The notes below the pieces were generated by a model. That model made no database searches and was not told where the DNA came from. It saw only the letters and a program-made list of their open reading frames with translations. Positions 56,298 through 64,000 of a stretch of 64,000 nucleotides of DNA are shown one piece after another. The DNA is from JAEZBP01 sp963832725 (GTDB lineage Bacteria; Myxococcota_A; Polyangia; Polyangiales; Sandaracinaceae): the NCBI GenBank assembly GCA_963832725.1, contig CAWHVG010000001.1, positions 1,426,001-1,490,000 of the forward strand. Reading direction: 5' to 3'. The position numbers were made by a program, and so were the translations under genes. Position 1 is the first letter of the stretch. Each line of letters starts with the position of its first letter.

Positions 56298-57935
56298 TCA
56301 GCAGCGCGTCCACTGGAAGGTAGGCCGGTCGGGCTGCCCGTACTTCGTGAGCGCACCCTCGGGGCCGACCGCGTTCGGACGCTGGAAAATCCAGTTCTGC
56401 CACGCGCTCAGCCGCGCGAAGATCTTCGTCTCCGCCGTCTCGCTCCCCGGGAAGCGCAGCGAGGCTTCCATGCCGGTCAGCGCGTCGGGCGAGAGGCTCA
56501 CCCGCTCTTCGAGCGCGATGCGCACGTCGTCCTCCCAGTCGATGTCGTCGGCCGCGACCGTGACCAGGCCGAGGTCGTCCGCTTCGGTGGTGTCGATCGC
56601 GCCTTCGCGCGCCAAGACGCGGGAGACCTGCTCCGGGTCGTGGAGGAAGCGCGCCTGCAAGCGGGTGAGGCCGTGGCTCATCGGGAAGGCGCCGCCGTTG
56701 AGCGGCGAGATGGCCACGGCGACCTCGCCCTCGTCGTCCTCGAGCATGTAGATGCGGTCCGAGGCGAGCGCGAGCTCGAGCAGGCTGCCGGCGAAGCAGG
56801 TGCCCTTCTCGATCAGCGCGAAGAAGCTCTTCGCGGTCAGGTCCATCCGGCGCAGCACGCGCGCCTGCAAGAGCAGGATCTCGTTGGCCAGCCAGTGCTC
56901 GCGGTTGTCGTGGAGCGCCCGGTCGACGTCGAGCACCCGCTCCATCTCGCCCTCGGTGCGCACCACCACGAGGCCGATGTTCGGGTGGTTCACCCGGAGC
57001 TGCAGGAGCGCGTCGTCGAGCTCGCGGAACGCCCGGAGCGACCACTGCGCGGCGCCGGCCTCCTGGATCTCCTCGGCCGTCTTCGGCTGCGCCTCGGTCG
57101 GCGCCTTCACCCGCAGAACGGCCGTGCGCTGGTCCTCCATCAGGTCGAGCGTGACGAAGCCGTAATGGAGCGAACCGTCCTCGCCCTGCTCGGCCACGAC
57201 CGGGTCGAGGGTGATGCCGGGCCCCTTCTTCAGGTCGCCCAGGCTCGCCGCGATGGCGTCGGAGCGCTTGGCGATGGCGTCGTGGAACTTGCTGCGGGTG
57301 GCGATCTCGTCGACGAGGCCCCACTCCACGGCACGCTTGCCGCGGATGCCCTCGCTGGTCGTGCAGAACACGTCGGCGCGGTCGCGGCGCACCTTCCGCT
57401 TGTCGACGAGGCGCGTGAGGCCACCGGTCCCCGGCAGCACGCCGAGCAGCGGCACCTCGGGGAGGCTGACGGCACTGGAGCCGTCGTCGATCAAGAGCAG
57501 GTGATCGCAGGCCATCGCCAGCTCGTAGCCGCCGCCGGCGCAGGTGCCGTTCAGGGCAGCCAGGAACTTCTGACCGCTGTGCGCGGAGGCGTCCTCGATC
57601 GAGAGGCGGGTCTCGTTCGTGTACTTGCAGAAGTTGACCTTGAACGCGTGCGTCGAGCCGCCGAGCATCGGGATGTTCGCGCCCGCGCAGAAGATCCGCT
57701 CCTGGCCGCTGTCGACCACGACGACGCGCACCTCGGGGTGCTCGAAGCGCAGCCGCGTCACCGCGTCGGAGAGCTCGATGTCGACACCGAGGTCGTAGGA
57801 GTTGAGCTTGAGCTCGTAGCCCTCGCGGAGGCCTCCCTTGGGGTCGACGTTCATGGTCAGCGTGGCGCGCTGGCCGTCGACCTTCAGGGTCCAGTGGCGG
57901 TAGCGGTCGGGGTGGGTGTCGAACGAGATCGTCAT
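56298..57935 (-). CDS. boxC: 2,3-epoxybenzoyl-CoA dihydrolase (benzoyl-CoA-dihydrodiol lyase) BoxC
   Basis: A 545-residue enzyme of the crotonase superfamily that opens and cleaves the benzoyl-CoA epoxide ring, releasing formate and a semialdehyde-CoA. Start FDTHPDRYRHWTLKVDGQRA; crotonase motifs RIFCAGANIPMLGGSTH and LNGTCAGGGYELAMACDH supply the oxyanion hole. LLGVLPGTGGLTRLVDKRKV is typical of the family, and the end is GQPDRPTFQWTRC. It is the first gene of the boxC-boxB pair, divergent from a DsbA-like isomerase gene. The CoA ligase and boxA must lie elsewhere. Confidence 0.95.
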   Translation of the reverse strand: MTISFDTHPDRYRHWTLKVDGQRATLTMNVDPKGGLREGYELKLNSYDLGVDIELSDAVTRLRFEHPEVRVVVVDSGQERIFCAGANIPMLGGSTHAFKVNFCKYTNETRLSIEDASAHSGQKFLAALNGTCAGGGYELAMACDHLLLIDDGSSAVSLPEVPLLGVLPGTGGLTRLVDKRKVRRDRADVFCTTSEGIRGKRAVEWGLVDEIATRSKFHDAIAKRSDAIAASLGDLKKGPGITLDPVVAEQGEDGSLHYGFVTLDLMEDQRTAVLRVKAPTEAQPKTAEEIQEAGAAQWSLRAFRELDDALLQLRVNHPNIGLVVVRTEGEMERVLDVDRALHDNREHWLANEILLLQARVLRRMDLTAKSFFALIEKGTCFAGSLLELALASDRIYMLEDDEGEVAVAISPLNGGAFPMSHGLTRLQARFLHDPEQVSRVLAREGAIDTTEADDLGLVTVAADDIDWEDDVRIALEERVSLSPDALTGMEASLRFPGSETAETKIFARLSAWQNWIFQRPNAVGPEGALTKYGQPDRPTFQWTRC

Positions 57936-58070
57936 GGTCGCGTGACCTTACGTCAGGGCACCCAACCGCCGCAGGAACGCTCGTGTCGTTGCTCACATTT
58001 GGCGGGGATCGCGAGCGAACCCATCGGCGGGCGAGGCAATCCGGCCGCAGCCTGCTAGAGATCCAGAGCC

Positions 58071-58673
58071 GTGCGAACCGTCGACGTCTACTTCGACTAC
58101 TCCTCGCCCTTCGCCTACCTGGGCACCACGCAGATCGAGCGCGTGGCCCGCGAGGCGGGCGGGCGCGTGCGCTTCAAGCCCTTCTTGCTCGGCGCGCTCT
58201 TCAAGACCATCGGCACGCCGATGATCCCGCTGCACGCGATGAGCGAGGCCAAGCGGCAGCATCAGCTCCGCGAGCTCGAGCGCTGGTCGTCCTGGTGGAA
58301 CGTCCCCTTCCGCTTCACGCCGCACTTCCCGCTCCACACCATCGAGGCGCTCCGGCTGACGCTGCTGGCGCCGGAGGACCGGGTGAGCCCGCTCATCCAT
58401 CGGCTGATGCGAGCCGCCTGGGTGGACGGCGAGAACGTGACCGAGCGCGACGTCCTGGCGCGCGCGCTGGCCGACGTCGAGCTGGACGCTGCGCTGCTCG
58501 AGCGGACCGGCGAGGTGAAGCGGGCCCTGCGCGACGCCACCGAAGAGGCGCGGTCGGTCGGGTGCCCGGGCGCGCCCTGCTTCGTCGTCGACGGCGAGCT
58601 CTACTGGGGCCAGGACCGGCTCGACTTCGTGCGGGCCGCGCTCGAGGGGCGCCCGCCGGGAGGCGCAGCGTGA
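58071..58673 (+). CDS. DsbA-fold 2-hydroxychromene-2-carboxylate isomerase-like protein
   Basis: A 200-residue protein of the kappa-GST/DsbA-like isomerase family. VDVYFDYSSPFAYLGTTQIE is the N-terminal thioredoxin-like strand with the conserved Ser in place of the Cys pair. CPGAPCFVVDGELYWGQDRL is the conserved end, with the cis-Pro and GQDR. Members act in aromatic degradation (naphthalene) or generally as glutathione-linked enzymes. Being divergent from boxC it might assist aromatic catabolism, but this is not certain. The start is a GTG at 58071. The stop overlaps the next GTG. Confidence 0.85.
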   Translation: MRTVDVYFDYSSPFAYLGTTQIERVAREAGGRVRFKPFLLGALFKTIGTPMIPLHAMSEAKRQHQLRELERWSSWWNVPFRFTPHFPLHTIEALRLTLLAPEDRVSPLIHRLMRAAWVDGENVTERDVLARALADVELDAALLERTGEVKRALRDATEEARSVGCPGAPCFVVDGELYWGQDRLDFVRAALEGRPPGGAA

Positions 58674-60062
58674 AGCCGCACGTCTCGCTCTTCGGCGTGC
58701 CGGTGCGCTTCGATCCGAGCTTCCTCTTTCTGGCGCTGATCCTCGGCTATTTCTTCACCCAGAGGTTCAGCGGAGACGACATGCTGGTCCTCTTCGCCGC
58801 CTGGATCCCGCTGGTCACGGGCGCGATCCTCCTGCACGAGCTGGGGCACGCGCTCACCGGGCGAGCGTTCGGGCTGAAGCCCTTCATCGTGCTCCACGGC
58901 ATGGGCGGCCTGACCACGTTCTCCGCTCGCGAGCACCGAAAGCTCAGCCACGGCCGGCGGATCCTCATCACGCTCGCGGGCCCGCTCTCCGGCATCGTCT
59001 TCGGCGCCATCGTGTGGGGCGCCTCGAAGGTCGGCCACGTGCCGGAGGGGTCGCTCGTCGGCGTAGTAGCCGACTGGGCGGTCTTCACGACGCTGGGCTG
59101 GGGCGTGCTCAACCTCGTGCCGATGCTGCCACTCGACGGCGGGCAGATTGTCGCCACCATCCTCGACAAGATCTTCGGCTTCCGCGCCATGGTCTTCGCC
59201 CGGATCGGCTCGATCGTCCTCGCCGTCGGGCTCGGCGGCCTGCTCCTGGTGGCCTCGCAACTGATTGGGTTTGCGACGCCGTGGTTCGGGCTCTTCGTCC
59301 TGGGCTCGCTCGCGTTCAACAACTACCGCGCCTACCAAGTCGAGCAGCGCTGGCAGCGCGACGAGCCCCTCGAGGAGGCGCTCCAGGCGGCGTTCGCCGC
59401 GCTCGAGACCGAGGACACGCGCCGCGTGCACCAGCTGGCGCAGGCGATTGAGGAGCGCGCATTCACCGACAAGACCAAGGCCCGGGTGGCGCACCTCCGG
59501 GCATGGGCGTCGCTGATCGACGGCGACGCGGCGCGGGCCAAGGCCGCCCTGGACGCTGCGCCGAAGGAGCCACCGGCGGACGCGATGCTCGAAGGGAGCG
59601 TGCTCCTGGCGGCGGGCGATGCGAGCGGGGCCATCCCGCCGCTCGTGGAGGCGCTGATTGACCGGGGCGACGAGGCCGCCGAGACGCTGGCGCGCGCGGT
59701 GGCCGGCGCGGGGCGCATCGACGAGCTCATCGGTCTGCTGGAGTCACCACCGCGGAGCGAGAAGGTGGGCGCGGGACCGTTGACGCACGTCGCGCACGCG
59801 CTCTTCACGGACGGCGAGGTCGAGCTGGCCGGCGAGCTCTACCTGCGCATCTTCGAGCGCTTCGGCGACGGGACCGACGCGTTCAACGCCGCCTGCGCGG
59901 CGATGCGTCTCGACGATTGGGCGAGCGCGCTCTCGCGACTGGAGCGCGCGGTGGACGCGGGGCTCTCGGATTCCGACGATCCTCGACACCGACGAAGACC
60001 TCGCGCCGCTTCGGGAGACGCCCGAGATGGACTCGCTCCGGCGTCGCGCCGGCCTGAGCTGA
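58670..60062 (+). CDS. Site-2-type M50 metalloprotease with helical-repeat tail, frameshifted
   Basis: An intramembrane zinc protease. LLHELGHALTGRAFG (about residues 58-70) holds HExxH, and NLVPMLPLDGGQI holds the second metal-binding Asp in the LDGG motif. Hydrophobic helices surround both. Residues 230-460 are TPR-like helical repeats (VHQLAQAIEERAFTDKTKA and so on). Near 59977 an extra base in TTCCGACGAT shifts the frame; the other frame reads ILDTDEDLAPLRETPEMDSL and stops at 60062, which is the natural end. Repaired length is about 463 residues. The GTG start overlaps the isomerase stop. It probably regulates envelope stress or sporulation by cleaving membrane substrates. Confidence 0.85.
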
Positions 60063-60081
60063 CGATCCCGCGACACGTCCG

Positions 60082-62332
60082 GTGACGACCGATGCCACAG
60101 AGCTTGCGCCGAGGCCGGGCCTCCTTCCGCTGTGTCCCGCTCCTCGGTGGCTGGCGGCGCTGAGCGGCGGCGCGGCGGAGCGTGCGGTGGCCTGGTGGAC
60201 CGGCCGCGCGGCGCGGGTGAACGTGGCGATTGGCCGGGAGACGCGGCTCTTCGAGCTGCGGGCGGCGCCGGGAGGCGAGCTTCAGTGCCTGCGCATTCGC
60301 GCCGCGAGCAGGGAGCCCGAGCCGCGCTGGGCCGCGATTGGCGAGGACGAGCGGCGGGACGCGACGGCTTCGGTGGCCCGCATCGCGTGGCTGAACGCGT
60401 TCTTCTTCGGCGGTCCGGGTCCCGCCGGCGCGGCCCCCTCGGCGCGGGAGGCGCAGTGGATCGAGCTCGCGCTGGCGATGTCGGAGCTCCACTCGCCCAG
60501 CGACGCGGCGCGCTGGGCCGCTCGCGCGGAGAGCGACCCAGCGCTCGAGGACGTGCGGCTCCTGCTCGCGCTCTCAGGCGGCGAGTGGGGCGAGGTCTTC
60601 CGCGCCGCCGACGAGGGTCGCGCGCTCGGCGCGGACGTCGTGCTCGCGGGGTTCTCGGGCGACGTGGAGCGCCTCCGCGCGATGGCGGAGCGGGCGTCAC
60701 CGCGCGGCGCCTTCGCCGCCGTCGAGGGGATGGCGTTCGCTCTCCTCGGGCTCACCGACGCCGGGCGGGCTCGCTACGCGTCGGCGGTGCGCGACTGCGT
60801 CTCCGAGGAGCGGGCCGACCTCTGTGTCGAGCTCTCCAAGGTCTGCCGCGCGGGCGGGGACGAGGCGGCGGCCGCCGCGTGGTTGGAGCTGGCGTTGCCG
60901 AGCTGCGAGGGCGACGACGCGCGCTTGCTGCGGGTGAGCGGCGAGCTGCTGCGCATCGGTCGTATCGATTGCGCGTACGAGGCGCTGGCCGCGCGATGCG
61001 CGCGCGGGCCGGCGGACCGACAAGTCGGGCTGACCTTCGCCGAGCTCTCCGCGTGGGCGGGGCGCGCATCCGAAATGGGCCGCTGGCTCGAAAGGCTGGC
61101 CGATCCTCGCGACGCGCGCTGGCTGCGGCTGAGCGGCGCACACGCCTGTCTCGAGCGTCGCTTCCGTGACGCGGCGGCCGCGCTCGATCGGGCGCTCGCG
61201 CTGGAGCCCCGCGACTGCGAGACCCTGACCTGGCGGGCCGAAGTGCATCTGCGTCACGGCGAGCGGGAGGCCGCCCGCAGCGCTCTGGAAGAAGCGCAGA
61301 CGTCGGCGAACGTGCCTGCGCACATCCTCTTGCGCGCCGCGCTCACCGCGGACGACGCGCCGCGACCGGAGATCTTCGCGCTGCTGCGCACCTTGGGCGT
61401 GCCCGCGGAGCCGTGGCGTCAGGGCGGAGAGGAGGCAGTGCGCGCCTCGTTCGCGGTGCTCGATTCGCTCGCCGGCCAGCGGGGCGCGCTCCTCTCGCGG
61501 CCGGACGGGGACGGCCTCTCGGGCATCGAGCTCGTGCCGCTCCCTCCGGTGAGCGCCGCGCTCCGGAGCCGCGAAGCGTCGGCGGCGCTCGTGCGTCTCG
61601 TCGGCACCTGCTCCGTCGAAGCGCTCGACGCTCGTTTCCGCGCGCTGGCCGATCGCTACGAGCGCTCCGCGCACCCGCTCTGCTACTGGGGCGAGGTCTC
61701 GCTCTGGCTCGGCCGATACGAACATGCGCTCGAGCGCTTCGACGAGGCGCTCTCCCGAGAGCGCGCGCGCTGGGCCTTCGTCGGCAAGGCGGCCGTCGCG
61801 CTCCTCCGCGAAGACTGGACCGCGGCGGAGCTCGCGATTGGCCAGTGCGGAGTATTGGTACGAGCCCATCCCCGGCGCGACCACCCACGTCTATCTCGGA
61901 GAAGCGCATCGCCGGCGCGGCGCGCTGGCGGCGGCCGAAGAGCACCTCAGGATCGCGGTGGGTGCCAAGCCTGGGCGGGCTGGTGCGTGGATCAACCTCG
62001 CCCTGGTTCACCTCGCGCAGGGGCGAAGGGAGGAAGCCGACGCCATCTTCGAGCGGCTCGAGCGCACCTGGCCCCGCCTGCTCTGGGATGCTCGGCGCGC
62101 GATGGGCGAGTCTCCGACCTGGCCCGTGCCGCGCGTCCCGGAAGTCCTGGAGCAGGTCCTGTCGATGATGCGGGGCAACCGCTCCTCCCACACCATCACC
62201 TACTTCGACGACGAAGGACGCATGCGGATCGCCCAGCGTGCCGACGTGTGGCAACGCTCCCTGAACGGCCACGCGAGCTATCTGAAGCTGGATCTCCAAC
62301 GTCGTTTGGCGCTCGGTATCGAGGACTGTTGA
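60082..62332 (+). CDS. Large TPR-rich protein, frameshifted
   Basis: The GTG at 60082 lies 19 bp after the repaired end of the M50 gene, so they are probably co-transcribed. It encodes about 749 residues made mostly of helix pairs typical of tetratricopeptide repeats (AALDRALALEPRDCETLTWR, RYEHALERFDEALSRERARW, AAEEHLRIAVGAKPGRAGAW). The N-terminal 110 residues are a distinct alpha/beta region. A +1 break near 61848 separates GQC from EYWYEPIPGATTH. It is likely a scaffold for protein complexes. No catalytic motif was seen. Confidence 0.7.
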
Positions 62333-62344
62333 GCCTCATCGGCG

Positions 62345-62737
62345 TTGGAGCAGCCGGTGCCCCCGTGCCTGCGGGCGCTGGGCGAAGAGGAAGCCTACGC
62401 ACGGCTCTCGGCGGAGCTCGAGCTGCAGGAGGAGCTGGCGCGCGAGTACGTCAGGAAGAACGGCTGGAAGGTGCTCGGGCGGGTCGGCGCGAAGAACGTG
62501 TCGCCCTACCGCTGCGCCAAGAGCTGGCGAGAGCTCGGCAAGCTGGTGCCGCACATCGCCGCCGGCCGCGGGCAGAAGGAGGCGCGACTGGCCGCCATCG
62601 CCGAGCTGCGCGCGTTCCGCGCCGCCCACCGCGAGGCCAAGCGGCGGTGGGTGGAAGGTGACCGAGACGTCGTCTTCCCGGCCGGCACCTACTGGATGCG
62701 GGTTCATCACGGCGCCGCGGTCGCTGCCTTCACCTGA
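62345..62737 (+). pseudogene. Fragment of a mobile-element protein (transposase C-terminus?)
   Basis: An open frame of about 130 codons with no good start (TTG at 62345). It reads LAREYVRKNGWKVLGRVGAK, then KSWRELGKLVPHIAAGRG, and ends REAKRRWVEGDRDVVFPAGT plus YWMRVHHG. I associate the FPAGTYxxRV ending with C-termini of transposase-linked proteins in Myxococcota, but cannot confirm this. A lost N-terminus, the tail-like position after an unrelated gene, and the nearby group II intron support a relic of a mobile element. Confidence 0.4.
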
Positions 62738-62989
62738 CCGAGCGGTTCGATCGCGAATCACGGCCTGGGAGCTGGTGCTCCCGGGCCGACGTGCGTCCGT
62801 CGTCGGCCGGCGGGTGTAGCAATCCGTTCTCCGTGCACCGAGTACCCGCTCGTAGCCTTGTCTCCGAGGGTGAACGACCGCCAACAACCGCATCCCCGTC
62901 TCGCGCTGACGCCTGTCAGCCGCCAATCTCTTCCTCATCTCCAAAACGGGTCGGGTGGCCCGGAGGAGTTGCCCCCTCCGGGCTCCCAC

Positions 62990-63023
62990 AGATCCGGACG
63001 TGCGGATTTCCCGCATCCGGCTC
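62990..63023 (-). ncRNA. Group II intron domain V
   Basis: The 34-nt minus-strand segment begins GAGCCGGATGCGGGAAATCC and ends CGTCCGGATCT. It folds into the universal domain V hairpin: the AGC catalytic triad sits in the first helix, a GAAA-type tetraloop caps the stem, and a two-base bulge lies on the 3' side. It is the catalytic core of the ribozyme. Confidence 0.92.
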
Positions 63024-63030
63024 CTCGCGG

Positions 63031-64000
63031 TCATGGTTCGCGACCCACCCGGGGGCGCCGGATCCGAGGCCGTGGCAGCGGGTATCGCTCTTCCATCGCG
63101 GTGAACCGCGACCACGGCCAGTGGCGGCCACTACGGCTCGCCAGGCCTCGATACCATGCACGACGCGCCTCGTACCTGAACGCCTCCAGACTCGGCATGT
63201 TACTCCGCAGACCAAAGTAGTTGAAGTGTCCACGCAACTTCGAGCTCAACACACGATGCTGCACGGGCACAGGCTCGTGACGGTGTCGCTTGCACCATTG
63301 GCGCACGGACTTCATCGCACGCGCACGGCGGTCGCGTGCCGTTTGGCGTTTGACCACCCACATCCCCTTGCGCGACTGCGCCCAGTAGTGGGTGAAGCCG
63401 AGAAAGTCGAACGTGGTCCGCGTGCTGCCCGCCACGGGCGGCACGAACTGCATGAGCCGTGTCTTCTGAGGATGCAGGCGAAGGCCGTACCGACCGAATC
63501 GCTTCGACAGCACGGCCTGCACTCGCTGCGCGTCATCTTCCCGCTCGAACACCATCACGAAGTCGTCCGCGTACCGCACCCACTGCATACGGCCTCGGAG
63601 GCGAGGGCGAACCCGTTCCTCCAGCCAGCGGTCCAGAACCTCGTGGAGGTAGATGTTCGCCAGCAGCGGCGAGATCACTCCTCCCTGGGGCGTGCCATCC
63701 ACACCACGAATTGCTCCGTGTTCTGTCAGCACACCCGCCTTCAACCACTTGTGAATCATGCGTCGAATCACGCCGTCGGTCACCCGCCGGTCTAGGAACT
63801 CCTTCAGGTGCCGGTGGCTCAACGTGTCGAAGAAACTCTCCACGTCCACCTCCAGCACCCATGGGCGCTTCATCGACATCAGCCCCTTCCACAAGGCCTC
63901 CAGCCCGTCATGCGCCGAGCGCCGGGGGCGAAATCCGTACGAGCCGTCCAGAAAGTCCGCCTCGTAGATCTGCTCCAGCACCATGCTCACTCCACGCTGC
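63031..64000 (-). CDS. ltrA: Group II intron reverse transcriptase/maturase (N-terminus outside window)
   Basis: At least 323 residues of an intron-encoded protein. It copies the intron RNA and assists its splicing and mobility. RT motifs in order: YGFRPRRSAHDGL, VLEVDVESFFDTLSHRHL with a catalytic Asp, GTPQGGVISPLLANIYL, and the active-site YADD in WVRYADDFVMVF. The thumb/maturase domain follows: SSKLRGHFNYFGLRSNMPS and AWYRGLASRSGR, ending YPLPRPRIRRPRVGREP. There is no C-terminal HNH endonuclease domain. The visible frame continues upstream past the right edge (QRGVSMVLEQIYEADFLDGS), so the real start is outside. Confidence 0.95.
   Translation of the reverse strand, partial: QRGVSMVLEQIYEADFLDGSYGFRPRRSAHDGLEALWKGLMSMKRPWVLEVDVESFFDTLSHRHLKEFLDRRVTDGVIRRMIHKWLKAGVLTEHGAIRGVDGTPQGGVISPLLANIYLHEVLDRWLEERVRPRLRGRMQWVRYADDFVMVFEREDDAQRVQAVLSKRFGRYGLRLHPQKTRLMQFVPPVAGSTRTTFDFLGFTHYWAQSRKGMWVVKRQTARDRRARAMKSVRQWCKRHRHEPVPVQHRVLSSKLRGHFNYFGLRSNMPSLEAFRYEARRAWYRGLASRSGRHWPWSRFTAMEERYPLPRPRIRRPRVGREP

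Larger units (their letters stand above)
62950..64000 (-). mobile_element. Group II intron, 3' part (5' end outside the window)
   Basis: On the minus strand a reverse transcriptase ORF is followed by a canonical domain V (63023-62990) and a domain VI-like stem (GAGCCCGGAGG with CCTCCGGGCC). The likely 3' splice boundary is after ...CACCCGAC, about 62950. The intron-encoded protein ends 8 nt before domain V. The intron class was not determined. A GCTGAC-GCCT-GTCAGC hairpin at 62908-62923 lies in the 3' flank. Confidence 0.88.

Overview
The window is GC-rich DNA from a bacterium that looks like a Myxococcota member, probably a Sandaracinaceae/Polyangia relative. The main clue is the large set of secreted lipoproteins with a lipobox, then a linker of repeated Asp-Ala-Gly, then Cys-rich, lectin, FN3 or propeller domains. 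A serine/threonine kinase remnant, a DUF222-type HNH gene and steroid and aromatic metabolism genes fit the same lineage. GTG and TTG starts are common. No tRNA, rRNA or CRISPR array was seen.

Layout. 1-5800: surface lipoproteins, including a translationally coupled trio (unknown lipoprotein, vitellogenin/HEAT-like protein, metzincin-type protease). 5988-7177: a gutted Ser/Thr kinase, a 43-bp tandem array and hairpins. 7178-11839: a membrane protein, then an ArsR-methyltransferase regulator coupled to ahcY, with a divergent small membrane protein. 12037-22670: mostly lipoproteins (phosphoesterase, Cys-rich, FN3, peptidoglycan-binding) around a lipase maturation factor gene; two segments are flanked by direct repeats. 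23076-27572: argS, aroC and an SGNH-like hydrolase. 27650-30262: an HNH endonuclease between two repeat fields, one a roughly 20-unit 43-bp array with regularly spaced dyads. 30355-36557: a DUF3224 protein, a lipase and a probable steroid-modifying group (3beta-HSD-like SDR, 5alpha-reductase, ketosteroid dehydrogenase-like flavoprotein, ketosteroid-isomerase-like protein). 36751-49322: an acyl-CoA dehydrogenase, glycogen debranching enzyme, amidase and assorted envelope proteins. 49710-57935: an orphan histidine kinase, more lipoproteins (one with a C-type lectin domain) and boxC-boxB for benzoyl-CoA epoxidation. 58071-62332: a DsbA-like isomerase, an M50 protease and a TPR protein. 62345-64000: a mobile-element fragment and the 3' end of a group II intron, cut by the window edge.

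Eleven otherwise convincing genes, including argS and aroC, are interrupted by frameshifts. In every one the span is 1 or 2 bases longer than a multiple of three, as expected if only single-base insertions had occurred. This points to insertion-biased sequencing error more than to real pseudogenes. These genes are described as repaired reading frames with the approximate break positions.
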